64,000 nt of DNA from Chrysaora quinquecirrha. Lineage: Eukaryota; Cnidaria; Scyphozoa; Semaeostomeae; Pelagiidae. Under the pieces are notes generated by a model, which saw only the letters and a program-made list of their open reading frames with translations, was not told the DNA's origin and did no database searches. Position numbers and translations under genes: made by a program. Numbering within the stretch: position 1 is the stretch's first letter; each line of letters opens with the position of its first letter. This document shows positions 44,201 through 55,474 of the stretch, piece by piece. The stretch lies in assembly GCA_014526335.1 (NCBI GenBank), contig JACTAT010000039.1:4822202-4886201 (forward strand). The letters run 5' to 3'.

Positions 44201-47200
44201 TTGGCTTATCTATTACTCCCACCTTTTCCATCTCTAGTTTCCCCAATGGCCGCCAAGCTTCGAGCAGCTTCGCCACAGCTTTTCGGGGCAGAAAAGACAA
44301 CCTTCCACCTGTATATACATAATCCCCATACTAATAGTTAATAAAACGTTCGTTTTAGTACTAATGATTTCTTTTTAATTTTTGAGAGCAAAAGTACGAA
44401 TTTAGAGACGTTTTAGGGTCGGCTGTCAAGTCAAATTTTAGGCCGCTCGGATGACATAGCTTTCTCGCGTGCGAAAAGAGGAATTAATGAACTTGGATGC
44501 ATTTTGGGCTCAAATGAAGTTAGGAGAAGCATTTTCTCTGTACAACTAAATTTTTTGTATGTTGCAAACCGAAAAATACAGATTTGGGCAAGTTTTAGGG
44601 TCAGTAGTCGGGAAATTTTGTTAGGCCATCCTTCACACCAGAACGAGGTTCGTGAAAATTAGGCCGACTTTTGACTGAAAGTTTATGAGTCGTAGTTGGA
44701 GCGGGGTGGTGGGGTGTGGAGGAGCGTAGACTACGACGAATGTAATAAGTCTAGAGAGACCGTGATTAAAAATTTGGTTCTTTCTAGGGTTACAAGCATC
44801 CAAGAAAATTCATTGCTACACAAGGTTTGTATAAGCATTAGTTAATACAATATTTGCCACCTCGTTAGATTTCTACTAAGAAGTGCCAAGTGTGATGTAT
44901 AGAGAATGTATTACTATCTATCTATCTGTACGGATATGCTATCTACACTATACTATAGCACTATCTATACTATTTGTACTAACTATCTTTCCTTCTTTTA
45001 GGACCTCTTCCTGATACTGTCAATGATTTTTGGCGAATGATATACGAGCAGAAATGTCACGTCATAGTGATGCTGACAAGAATAATTGAAGGCAATAGGG
45101 TACTGTATGTCTGTAAATGTTACATAGATAATTGTTTAAACATCAGTTCCCAACCTCGTCCCAAGGGTGAATAGGCCTCTACGTGAAACTCCGCTGTCCA
45201 TATTCGACCCTGGTATCGGCCTTGTCTACTCGCAATTTGATTGGCTTTTCAAACAATAGAAATTTTAAGTGACGTCACAGTTTCTTCAAAATTTCACACC
45301 AAAATAGGCCGAAAACTATGTAAAAAAACATCTATAAAGACCAAAAAAATGATGCTACATGAGATATTGTATCTTGCCTGACAGTTATCAATGAAGTTCT
45401 TTGCATTTCCTTTCTAAGAACATCTGCTTTCGGAATCTACATCTTGATATGATGCCTAGGCCAAAATTGCCAGTATTTTGGCAGATTTCGTTGCCGGTAC
45501 CAGGGCCAAAATCGATTTGACGGTTGAGATTCGAGGAAATTCGATTTAGAGCCTGGGGACGAGGTTGGGCTTCACTTTCTGATTGTTGTATTTCGCCGTA
45601 TTAGACATGATATTCACCACTTATCATGGCAAGCCTTTGATATTCAGTACACCTATATACGGAGCACATAATGATTTTTGCTCTTTTTGGCAGGTCAAAT
45701 GTGAGCAGTATTGGCCAGATCATGGCGATAATGAATATGGAAATATCATCGTAACTTTAGTTGATTCTACAGAGCTAAGTGACTACGTTGTTAGGACCTT
45801 TAGCGTGAACACGGTACGTAGTTTCTGTTAAATTAAGATGATCATCATATCTTCCAGAAACTCATAGCTTTTTCTGTAGAAATTGGTTTATGTTTGCAGT
45901 ATGGTATTCGTTTCAGTATTTTATAAGAATGCAGTGCTTGGCCTCTCAAAAACTTAAGAAAGTTCAGTATTGGGTGATACAAACCAAATAAAGTATTTCA
46001 TTATGGATTCTTCTTGGGCTCAAGAATTTCTGTATTTGCCTTCACCGGAACTCAAAAGTTTGCAACGATGTATTTTATAAGAAAAGCTATCTCAACCAAA
46101 AAGTTTAGCAAAATTTCAGCCCTAGTTGCTTATTGACCAGTTGCTTATTAAAAAAAAGTGTATTGTTGTCTTTAGTACCCCCAATACAGCGGCCAATGTG
46201 ACTTGTTAATGCATCGGCATAGTTGCTTTGAAAAGCAAGAAAAGAGCCAAAATAAAAGTTTTAGGGGGTACCAGTTATTCTGTGAGGGCAGAAATGCTAG
46301 ATATTTTAAGCAACTTTGAGGGCTGGACTAAAAGTCCCGTTGCTCATAAAAAAGTGTCAATTTTTAAGAGAGTTTCAAGAAAGTTTGAATGCTGAAATTC
46401 TAAGATTGCTAAGAAAATTAAGTACTGGGATCATTCTGAACTTTCTTATAAAATGAAAAACATGAAGCCTGAAAGAGCGTGAAAAGTAGGCCGTTATAAT
46501 GCAAAACTCATTCACATATCTGGAGCATTTGCTGAGACATGGCCATTAGGGAAATTAAGCTTCTGTAGCGGTTCACTGTATTTTCCACTCAGTTGATACA
46601 GTCATTGGTTCAAAATTAAAAGAGTTCATATAGGAACTCATGTTTCCTGATGTTCCTGTCTCAGCTATCAATCAATAAACTGGAACGACGTGTGTGTCAT
46701 TTGCTTTTAATTTTCATATTCTTTAGTTTTTATACCTCTTCATAGTGTGCCAGTTCGCCAGTTATAGCAAATTTCAAAAATAGTTTGTATGCTGTTATTA
46801 CTTTGCCTCGTTTCAGATTTTCGATGCAGATAAACCAGGCCGAGAAGTCAAACAGTACCATTATTTGGGTTGGCCTGATCATGGAGTACCAGAGTATCCA
46901 ACATCAATGGTCACTTTTACAAAGAATGTCATGGATTCTGTGCCACCAAAACCTGGACCAATTGTTGTGCATTGTAGGTAAGGAAAAATCTAGGCATATT
47001 AATTTTATCAATCTCATTATTGTTATTATTATTAGTTGTAAGTCATTTGTACACAAAAGTCCCTGCAACAGAAAAAAAATTATACATAGTAATTGAATAT
47101 CTACGTAGGTTACTCTAGCATTTGAAGTCCACGAGACACTAAACAACCTAAATCCTGGCTTTATGACCGACTACTTTTTAGCAACGGTAACAAGCCATTT

Positions 47201-48150
47201 TCTCCGTATGGTTAAACCACTAGAAATTCAAACGGCGCAAATCACAGACTATGGAATTAAACCATTGCATTTTCAAGTGCCATGAGTATGAAATTTCGTT
47301 CCTGCTGAAATAAAATCAGCTTATAGTAAACAGTTAGGGACTGGTGATGGCTTGGTTTGTGATAAAAGATCTGCATGCATCCTTCATCAGATACATCATT
47401 CTGCAGTATGCAGTAGAATACAAAACTTAATGCATTCTCTGCAGTTTGCTAAATTAGTGCTAAAACACTCTGCAACCACTATTCAACTAACAGTTATAAT
47501 TACTACAGGGCTGTGCTTTCAGCTCGATCCGAACTCGTCTAAAGTGAGCCTGCGTGCAGGTTCTACACTTTTGATGAGAAAGAGTTAAGTATGCACGCAA
47601 GCTACTCTTAAGCATGTCAAAGTGCTTTTAATTACAGCGATTTGAACCGAGAAAGAGAGCTGTAAATGGATGAGGGTGGAAAGAATCTATCGGTCCAAGC
47701 CTTTTCTGATTCTTCACAAAAGGTCACCTTAGAACTAAAGAAAACCATATTTTCACCGATTTCATTTTGTGCAGTATTCAAATTATTACGTGCACTGTAC
47801 ATGGAGGAAGCGCAAAACTAGTACTGTATATGGAATTTCTTTCAATGTTTTTGGGCTGTTCTATTGACTTGATTTATTTTAATCTAGTGCTGGAGTTGGA
47901 AGAACTGGAACATTGATTGTTATTGACGCCATGTTGAATCAAATTCGAGATGAAAGCATTGTTGACGTCTATTGGTTTATTTCACATATTCGAAAACAAC
48001 GTAATTTCATGGTGCAAACAGAGGTAGGATTTCTGTCGAAATACCATTTATTTTCTGCTCTGTCATTACCGATAACTCGAAGACTTCCTGTTCATGTTAT
48101 AAATGGAATACGTACTTTCATTGAACGAGAAACGATGCTACACTCTGAGT

Positions 48151-48197
<47 letters not shown>

Positions 48198-51100
48198 TAT
48201 CATCAACATCATCTTCATCATCATCATCATCATCATCATCATTATTATCATAATCATAATCATAATCATAATCATAATCATCATCAGCATCATATCATCA
48301 TCATCAACATTATCATCAACATCATCATTAGGCCCATCCATTTGTTTCCAGCAGGCTTACATTAAAATAGGTTAAAAAGGCAAAAGTAGGTCACCGTTCC
48401 AACTGCAAGATTCAACTGTTCCAACTGTTGTAGTCCCCCTCCTGAGGATCCCTGTACTTTCAAATCCTGAGCCTGTATTATCTTTCGGTATTGTGGCATC
48501 CTTATCTAATCCAGCTAGCTGGTGGTGTCAAGAGCTTAGCAAGGTTAGGGTTCGTTCCCCAGCCACGGCAGCGTCACAGCAGCCTGGTTCGAGGTCTCTT
48601 ATATTTTTCTACTTCTGAGTTCCTAACGGCTGGCAGCAAGCACACCACTTCACCTTTCGACAAAAGCCCATCTGTAGTGTACTACAAAAAGCATTGGTAT
48701 TTAAGAGTGAAATACTTAATATCACTCTGCTTTTCTAGGCTCAATACGTATTCATATATGATGGACTACTAGATGCAGTAATCTGTGGTAATACTGAAGT
48801 CTATGCCAAAGATATTGCTCTTAAATGTCGTTATTTAAATCAACAAAGTCCTGATACTGGTGATACGTATCTCAGACAAGAATTCAAGGTAGGTAACAAT
48901 TTATTTGATCTTTAATTAATGTCTAGTTATCTGCAATGTTACAGTTCTCCCAGTGTCGTAACGGAGACCCTCTGGGCACGTAGGTGTCTAGTAACATGGG
49001 ACCCGTATGTAGGGACGGCCTTTTGGAGAAATGGTAACCTTGAAAAATGGATGTTACGTGCCCCCTGGTTAATTACTGCGTATGGGATGGCCTTAGGACG
49101 CCTTTTAGCACAATATGGTCAAAAATCACACAATTCGAAAAAATTTTCGGGGGCCCTTTGTTCTTGAAATAGCTGGATTCGACTGCAAGACGCCCCATCA
49201 CCTGACTAACTCTCCATTGTAAGTTTTTGAGTATGTAATGTGTATGCATGCAGTAAAATTTCTTCCTGATACGTTTTGGACACATCGTGAAAACATTTGA
49301 ACACACTGTGCGGCACATAAAAGAGATATCATCAGAACAGGGCAGAGATATTTTGGGTAAGGTACAGAGATATGACATAAGAACCATAATGAACAATGTC
49401 TGATTCTCTGTCTATCAAATGTTGAAATTCTGTAGGTAAAAAAATTTATAGAGTTACTGATGTAGTATGGAATTGACTCGAGTACATGAGAATTTCAATT
49501 GTTCAGTTTGTCCATAAATCTTTGTCTTCTTGTAGCAGTTTTGCAGTTTTCAATTTTCATGAATATTATATCGATGTTTTTGCTGCCTTTTTCTAGCGTT
49601 TAGAGGCCGGTTTGAGCAGCCAAGAAAAAGAACTTTTCAGCGTAGCAAATCTCCCGGAAAATAAAGAGAAAAATAGATTTGTTAATATACTTCCATGTGA
49701 GTATTTAATACTGCTTCTACTGCACTTTTGTTTTGAATAATGATGGAATGCCTGGGAAGTTTCTTGAATCCTTCTTCGAGACACGGAGCATTTGCCATCT
49801 TATTGTTAGAAAGCCTACTCATCAGCCGATTTGTTTGTCTAATTTAAAATACCTAAGAAGTGTGTTCACATAGTCGATATGAGAGCGAGGCTCGAAAGGA
49901 TCCAGTTTAAGATCACGGCAGCGATAATTGGACTCGTGTATGAAATATGATTTTCAGGCCCTGACCAAACGATCAAACTTTCTTGTGTTTCAAACATCTG
50001 AAATTTGCTTATGAAGCAATGTTTGAATGTTTGGCCACGTCACAAAACATTGCATGATAAGCAATATAGGCGAAGTTTGCTTCGCAATGTTTATCGAAAA
50101 AGTTTTACGCAATACAAAAAGTTCTTACGCTTGACGCAATAAAGATAATTTTTGACGAACAATATTTGCAACGTGGCCAAACGGTAAGACATTTTGCGTG
50201 ACAAACAAATTTCAAATGTTTGACCAACAAGTTTTGATGATTTGACCAGGGCCTAAGTAAAGCTTTTTATCTTTGGGGGAGAGAGGTGTTTAAACAGCGT
50301 GCAGTGCTGCGGTCTAGTTTTAAAACGGTTTTCTTGTGCTTTCCTTTTCGTCTTTTAGTATGAAAAAATTTGAAATTTTGTGTTAAGACAAGAAAAGCCT
50401 TGTCGAAATATCTAACATGACAAGTGCTGTAACATTTGCAACTCAACTGAAACGCAGAAAGGGTAAAAGCTTTATTAGCAGCTGGAAGCGTGCGCTCTTT
50501 TAAGCTTTTCGCTTGCACTTTGTTATTATATTATTATTTTCTCTTTCGTAGTCAACAGAAATCGAGTAAAACTAGCATACATCTATGGCATAAAAGGATC
50601 TGATTACATCAATGCAAGTTTTGTCGATGTGAGTATAGAGATGACTTTAAATATCTATTTGAATTTTGAATCTTTCTTACCATTGCTTAGGCCCTGGCCA
50701 AACATTTTTTTGTCAAACATTTGATGTTCGCTTGTCGGGCAAAATGTTTGACCGTTTGACCATGTCGCAGAACAATGCTTTTCAAACATTTTTACTTGCA
50801 TCAAGCAAAAATGCATTTGAGCTATTTCAAAAGAATTGTCGACTAATGTTTCGTGATGTGGTCAGACGGCCAAACATTGTTTGTGAAGCAAATCTTAAAT
50901 GTTTGACAAACAATGTTTGATCGTTTGCTCAGAGCTATGCTTTCAACTGATTTCAAACTCATTTCAGCGTGAACGCAGTAACGTTGAAGTTATTCAATGT
51001 ATGTGTGAAAATATTAATTCTGTATTACTAAGTTGATAAGCGAAATGCGTTTTTTGTGCTGTCAAGGAAATCTTAGGCCCTGGCCAAACGATCAAATATT

Positions 51101-54100
51101 TTTTTCAAACATTTGAGATTTGCCTGTGAAACACAATGTTTGACCGTTTGGCCATGTCACAAAACATTGCTTGTCAAACATTTTTTGCTTTATGCAGGCT
51201 GAAGGAATCCTGCTTGCCAAGCAATGTATTGCAATGTAACCAAACTGTCAAACATTGCTTGTAAAGCAAATCTCAAATGTTTGATGAAAAATGTTAGATC
51301 GTTTGGCAAGGGTCTTAGGCTTTGTAGCCATGAAGGAATTTTCCTATATGTGTTTTCTTTGTTTGAGGGAGTCAGGAATGTATATGTATTCAAGCCCGTT
51401 TCAGCCAAATTTAAGCAATTGATGAGAATTCAAATTTATTTCTTGTAGGGCCATAGACAGCGACATGCCTACATAGCCACACAAGCGCCATTAGAAAATA
51501 CAGTGAATGACTTTTGGAGAATGATTTGGGAACAAAATTGTCATAATATTGTCATGTTGACAAAACTTAAAGAAAAAGGACAAGTAAGTCGACAGCCTCA
51601 TCTTCAAACGAAAGCCTCACATCAAATAAAAGCCCAATCCTCGTTTGTTAAGTTGTGTAGAAATTTGATTCGGATTTTATTGTGGAGAGCAAGAGATGTA
51701 GCCTACGCGTAGGCTAGAAAATGTATGGATAGCAAAGGATATGTAATAGCAGAGAGACGTTTGTTTCAGCTAGACCTTCTTTTTTGGAAGGATAATCTTT
51801 GCTTCAAGCAACTTTATGGATTGGCCTTAAGTCACTTGACTCAGTGCCGATCCTTAAAGCTGCTTAAAGATTCTGAGCTTTTAGCTTCTATGCGTTATAA
51901 ATTAAAAACCAATTGCTCATCAGTGAAGTGAAGCTGGTGAAAGGTGAAATTATGTATTGAGCGCCAGTCGCTAGGATCTCAGTAGTAGGTTAACTAATCG
52001 AGACGTCGACCTCCCTGAGCTTCTGAAACCACGAGCCAGCTGGATTTGACAACGACGCCACAACACCTTCGGCTAGCCGTACTGGTGCATCTAGAAGTGG
52101 TGAGACTGTAAGATTTAACCTTAGAGGTCTGCACTGCCAAGAGTCTTTCGATGGTATTTCTTCTTGTTCTTTGTCATAACAAGGCAAAGAATGCCCAGGT
52201 GACGCCTTTCACGTTACCTGCAAATTTGAAATGTACTTTTAAATACTTTTTTGTGCTTTACAGGAACGATGTTATAAATATTGGCCCTCGTGTGGAAGCG
52301 AGGCATTTGGGAAATTCCTTGTTGATAATCTGAGTGAAAGCGAGGATGAAGAAGGCCATGTTTGTCAACAAGAACTGAATTTAACATATAGTGAGGTAGG
52401 CCAGATTTTATTCCCCCTGTTGACCCCCGTGGAACATTGATGATCAGTTGGCAAATCAAATACAATACTGTATATTTTCAGGGGGTTCGGTGTTTTCCTA
52501 CAGTCAAATTTATCAAATATTAAACTGTTTTCAGACTGGTAGATCAAGACGAGTCAACCATTACATGTTCACAGGCTGGCCGGATTATGGATCGCCAAAT
52601 TCCGGTGCAGATATTATCAAACTGGTAGCCTGGGCGCGAGAAATGACGTCGATACGAGGCAATGGCCCCATTGTCGTTCATTGCAGGTACGTTTTACACT
52701 TATTACGGGAGTTGTTTATGGTTGTTCTTGTTGTTGCTACTGCTTACGAAGGGTGGGACTTATGTATGTAATCAGTCTAGGTAAGTTTCGTTCACCTGAA
52801 AGAATATGATTTCAACCCCCCTCCATTTTAAGGAGCAAACAAAGAAGCGATTTGATTTGTTAACGAAGCTCGAGATTTGAGGCAGCTATACAGCTGATTT
52901 GGACCTGCAGCTGGTACTGATACTGTATTCTACAACGAATACCACGGGTAGCTACTCGTATATCGATCTCGGAAGAATGGACAGTTGAGTTGACGTAGGC
53001 TTGTGGAAAGTATTCCCAATGAGATGACCGTGAAACCAACTACCTTATATGATCATGAAATTAGCGGCATAACCACTCGGCTACTGGCCACACCACCTCT
53101 CAGACCCTCTCAAAAAGGCCGGGGCCCGTAGATTTTTAACTAAAATTTCCATGCGTTATGGCATTGTACAACATTTGGGGAGGGGCGTCTCACCCTCCTA
53201 CGCCGTATATTAGCTACATCTCTGCTTGACCGATTTTGCCACTGTTACTTCAGCCGTCTAGGGTAATCTTGAAATCTAATTTTCCAACCCCGTCTTTCAA
53301 TCATTATCTCGTTACTTTTTAGTGGAGGCGCAGGGAGAACTGGCACATTTATCGCCCTTTGCATCTGCACACAGAAGCTGAAATTAGGAGGTAGCGTTGA
53401 TGTATTTCAGACAGTTCGTCAGTTGAGGACCCAAAGACCTGCAATGGTACAGACAATCGTAAGTACAGAGTACAGCCTTTCTCTAGCGTTTATTTTAATA
53501 TATGAGCCGCATTATTTGGTACGTAATAAGCCAATTCGAAGTTCTCTGCAAAGCAAAGAAAGACTATCGAATTCTACCAAAATATTTGATAGGATATCTT
53601 GCTTGTGGAAAACTCCATTGATATCGTCAGTTAGTCATTTCATAAATATGATTATTTTGATGGCCAAATGTTAGCCGGGGTTTTTACCTCAGCCTCGACA
53701 ATATATTCGTTGTTTCCGATATTCGTAGTCTGATTAGAGGCTTCATTTTAAATATAATTTGTCTATTTTTAGTTTGGTTATGAGTCTCAAGTTTGAGCTG
53801 CTTGTTAACAAAACAAACAACTCGAGGTAGTTGCAGTCTTGCAGCGATAGCTGAGACCGACGAAATATGTCTATCCTTGACTTATAACAACAAAAGTGTC
53901 CAAATCTAGAATTTTGCTTTTTAAGCTTATGTCGACTTTGCGCACAGTCAGAACTAGCTGCCGACTGCGAATGGGCGATTTTTTGAACTAATTTGTCACT
54001 ACTGACCTTTTGATCTATAAATGCTCTGGGAACAGTTCCAGAAAGTTGGGCATGTTTTACTTTTGCGATTACAAGCATTTTTTTATAAGGAAGTGCTTTA

Positions 54101-54845
54101 TAAGGAAAGTAGTACTCGAATAGGCAAAAACTTAAGGAATTTCTAGTACTGGATTGGAGACTACTAAGGAATCTGAGTTTTTCTTTAACTTAACATTTCG
54201 ATTAGAAAAGATAAAGTTCTGCATGAAAAGAGCAAGCAAAGCTTATCGCCAATGGTTTTCAAGCAGTATTCATTTCTGTTCATCTTCTGACACACTTATG
54301 ACCTATATTTCCTTGACCATTGCTTGTTTTGAAAAATGACAAAGTAAAAAGTTAAGGAATTGCTAAGGAATACTGAGTAGACTGAAATTTCGCTATCAGT
54401 TAAGGAATTTTCAGTACTGAGCCTGAGCCGAACTTCCTTATAAAAAAGAAATGCGTGTAGTTGACAACTGATTCCCGTCAGTTGCAGTAGCAATAAACGC
54501 TCTTGCGACCTCGATCAACTGTATCCCATAAGTTCTGACTAGTTGTGGACATGTCGGCGTAATTTTGACGTTGCAACTAGCTGGCATTAGTTCTATCGTA
54601 TTTTATGTCGAAATAAGCCCGGCTTTAGATTATCTGTTTTGAAGCTTTCTAACAAGTTTGAAGACTTCAATTTTTTACTACTGTCCATTATTTTTATTTG
54701 ATCCTTGGCTGTTGGACTGTTAGCTAATATAGCTCCCCTTGTTTTTTAGGATCAATATTACTTCTGTTATCAAGCATTGAAAGATTACGTCGATTCGTCA
54801 GAACTATTCTCCAATAACATCGAATATGGCGAAACCTTAGCGTAA
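32781..54845 (+). CDS. LAR: LAR-type receptor protein tyrosine phosphatase (type IIa), 28 exons, 1554 residues
   Basis: A transmembrane phosphatase that in animals binds matrix or partner ligands through Ig/FN3 domains and dephosphorylates phosphotyrosine at adhesion and synaptic sites, recruiting liprin-alpha. Exons: 32781-32826, 33839-34105, 34296-34589, 34991-35287, 36250-36534, 37818-38117, 38664-38969, 39455-39742, 40721-41065, 41514-41743, 42052-42109, 42237-42336, 42955-43105, 43226-43316, 43843-43919, 44788-44824, 45002-45099, 45694-45813, 46817-46977, 47888-48023, 48739-48888, 49597-49696, 50552-50628, 51449-51583, 52264-52395, 52535-52686, 53323-53458, 54750-54845. All borders are GT-AG, every phase agrees and the total is 4665 bases. 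Order: signal peptide (1-20), Ig x3, FN3 x6, TM, D1, D2. The 3 Ig + FN3 layout and D2 C-terminus ([20 protein letters not shown]) point to LAR/PTPRF/D/S. No frame break. Confidence 0.93.
32827..33838 (+). other. Receptor phosphatase intron 1
   Basis: 1.0 kb, AT-rich. Nothing recognised beyond the splice sites (GTGAGT / TTTTCTTACAG). Confidence 0.7.
35466..36208. mobile_element. MITE family E copy 2 in the phosphatase intron before FN3-1
   Basis: ACCTTTTCAAAGAGGTCTGG then GTCGGCA (left) mirrors TGCGCCGACGCAGCCTTTGT followed by GAAAAGG (right). AGTCGGCGGACATCTTGAGT is mirrored by TAAAGATGTCCCCCATCTTC. About 740 bp, no transposase. Its right end is only 41 bases upstream of the FN3-1 exon. Confidence 0.75.
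36250..42109 (+). CDS. LAR: Receptor phosphatase: six FN3 domains
   Basis: Exons at 36250, 37818, 38664, 39455 and 40721 each encode one FN3 domain. Exons 41514 plus 42052 encode the sixth. Conserved FN3 signs: the early Trp (ITWKP, VEWNL, VNWKA, VKWNP, ISWMA, ITWNS) and the LxPxxxY or equivalent turn ([27 protein letters not shown]). Domains 3 and 5 end with nearly the same VRERTAxGxW segment and a TTKEGG linker, indicating duplication. FN3-2 is the most divergent, with an extra Cys pair. Junctions are phase 1 except the split in FN3-6 (phase 0). Confidence 0.88.
36662..36794. mobile_element. MITE family A in phosphatase intron 5
   Basis: TTGACTTATTACTTGAGTCG (left) and GATAATAAGTCTA (right). 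The flanks GGGTCCTGT and GGATCCTGT are a 9 bp direct repeat with one mismatch, supporting the Mutator-like assignment. Confidence 0.8.
37220..37589. mobile_element. MITE family C-like copy in phosphatase intron 5
   Basis: TACACGTTTTTTTATAAGGA and GGTTCCTTATAAAAAAACGT plus GTA are inverted with TA borders. The interior is diverged from the main C copies. Confidence 0.7.
39865..40460. repeat. (CTTGT)n pentanucleotide satellite in phosphatase intron 8
   Basis: Two long tracts of TCTTGTCTTG with TCCTG, TTTTC and CATGT variants, separated by about 110 unique bases (39995-40085). A five-base unit without stops opens all three plus frames, giving 120-240 codon Leu/Ser/Cys-rich frames that are not genes. 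Confidence 0.95.
42237..43105 (+). CDS. LAR: Receptor phosphatase: transmembrane helix and juxtamembrane segment
   Basis: Exon 12 encodes [14 protein letters not shown] followed by a hydrophobic run ending VLLCRK, the single membrane span (about residues 913-936) with basic stop-transfer residues. Exon 13 gives the juxtamembrane wedge with [12 protein letters not shown] and HGFFTEYE, the canonical lead-in to D1 in receptor phosphatases. Confidence 0.92.
42387..42651. mobile_element. MITE family A-like element in phosphatase intron 12
   Basis: AGACTTATTACACTAGTCC at the left and CGACTAATATAATAAGTCT at the right are inverted family A termini. The interior carries AACAGCAACAACCACC words repeated twice. 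No 9 bp duplication is evident, so ends may be rearranged. Confidence 0.5.
43226..48888 (+). CDS. LAR: Receptor phosphatase D1 (catalytic) domain
   Basis: Exons 14-21. All catalytic elements are present: KNRY pTyr loop (Tyr1014), [29 protein letters not shown] general-acid loop (Asp1151), P-loop [10 protein letters not shown] with nucleophile Cys1183 and Arg1189, and Q-loop NFMVQTEAQY. D1 should be an active tyrosine phosphatase. The exon after the P-loop is followed by [20 protein letters not shown], typical of the LAR D1-D2 linker. Confidence 0.95.
44024..44753. mobile_element. Nested MITEs in phosphatase intron 15
   Basis: The outer element TAGACTGATTACATTCCTCC ... GACGAATGTAATAAGTCTA matches, end for end, the 146 bp element at 57658-57803. 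Its middle is replaced by about 580 bases (about 44108-44690) that has its own inverted ends, AGTCAAAAAGTCGGCCT and AGGCCGACTTTTGACT. A second MITE thus inserted into the first. Confidence 0.65.
48149..48330. repeat. (ATC)n microsatellite in phosphatase intron 20
   Basis: About 180 bases of nearly pure CATCAT with AATCAT variants, beginning about 125 bases after the P-loop exon donor. Poly-His/Ile/Met frames are artefacts. Confidence 0.95.
49597..54845 (+). CDS. LAR: Receptor phosphatase D2 domain, with WPD and CX5R retained
   Basis: Exons 22-28. Seen: KNRF in place of KNRY (Phe1307), [27 protein letters not shown], a WPDYG loop (Asp1444), P-loop [10 protein letters not shown] with Cys1477 and Arg1483, and Q-loop AMVQTIDQY. 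In LAR-type phosphatases D2 is normally near-inactive because KNRY reads KNRL and WPD reads WPE. Here the general-acid Asp is present and only the Tyr to Phe change remains. The protein ends [11 protein letters not shown], a slightly longer tail than usual. Confidence 0.92.
49956..50255. mobile_element. MITE family B copy in phosphatase intron 22
   Basis: AGGCCCTGACCAAACGATCA (left) and GATGATTTGACCAGGGCC (right), followed by TAA. The interior repeats CAAACATT/AATGTTTG. A further AGTTTTACGCAATACA segment differs from other copies. Confidence 0.75.
50688..50937. mobile_element. MITE family B copy in phosphatase intron 23
   Basis: TTAGGCCCTGGCCAAACATT at the left and AATGTTTGATCGTTTGCTCA at the right; the same family as the copy 135 bases downstream. 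Confidence 0.75.
51073..51316. mobile_element. MITE family B copy, TTA-flanked, phosphatase intron 23
   Basis: TTA, then GGCCCTGGCCAAACGATCAA; at the right GATCGTTTGGCAAGGGTC, then TTA. The cleanest TTA target duplication of the family, with internal AAACATT/AATGTTT symmetry. Confidence 0.85.
54070..54459. mobile_element. MITE family C-like copy in the last phosphatase intron
   Basis: TACAAGCATTTTTTTATAAG and TTCCTTATAAAAAAGAAATG plus CGTGTA are inverted with TA borders. The interior repeats TTAAGGAAT words. Confidence 0.65.
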
Positions 54846-55264
54846 TTACGCCACATTGTCAGGCACACTCAGCTGCACTGGTTCTTCACAGACGTAAGTG
54901 ATTATATTACGACGCTGTCATTGCATGCATTCGATGACTTGTGCTTCCCAGGGACGGTTTGTCGTAAATTGGAAAGGACTTCGTCTCTTAAAGATTATTC
55001 TTCGGACTTCAGACGTTTTCCGAAATTCAGAAATCGAGTTGCGCAGTAAGAGAGTGTTGGTTAAATGTGGACCTATAAAATGCCTTTTGTGCCTTATAGA
55101 AGTTGGACCGTTTGGTCACGTCCAAAAACATTGCTGTCCAGCAATTTCGAACAACGAAGTTATTGCAAATGCGCATGCACGAACATCGATTTGCTAAGAA
55201 ATTTTTCTTGGTGCTGAAAAACAGTTTGTCAAAAACAACAGAAATGTTTGACAAGCAATGTTGG
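54846..55264. other. 3' flank of the receptor phosphatase
   Basis: After the TAA at 54843-54845 there is no recognisable gene. Part of a degraded family B element (GGACCGTTTGGTCACGTCCA) occurs near 55105. AATAAA hexamers at 55561, 55681 and about 55809 are candidate polyadenylation signals; none can be preferred. Confidence 0.4.
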
Positions 55265-55474
55265 AAAGGCGGCTAAACGATCAAACATTGCTTGACAAGC
55301 AGAAGTAAGCAAATTTGTGGCGTGATGTTTTCGAAAAAGTTCAAAAAATTTTTAGCATGAAAAGATGTTGAACGAGCAATGTTTTTGGACGTGGCCAAAT
55401 GGTCAAACATTTTGTTTGACAAACAAATTTCAAATGATTGACCAACAATGTTTGATCGTTTGGCGAGGGCCTTA
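55265..55474. mobile_element. MITE family B copy downstream of the phosphatase
   Basis: AAGGCGGCTAAACGATCAAA at the left and TTTGATCGTTTGGCGAGGGC followed by CTTA at the right. The interior AAACATT/AATGTTT words match the family. The left end is diverged and may continue into the degraded piece starting near 55098. Confidence 0.65.

Noticed and set aside
47913..48375. A 150-codon frame ending in poly-His
   Set aside because: Its first part is the real phosphatase P-loop exon (to 48023); the rest is read-through into an intron microsatellite.
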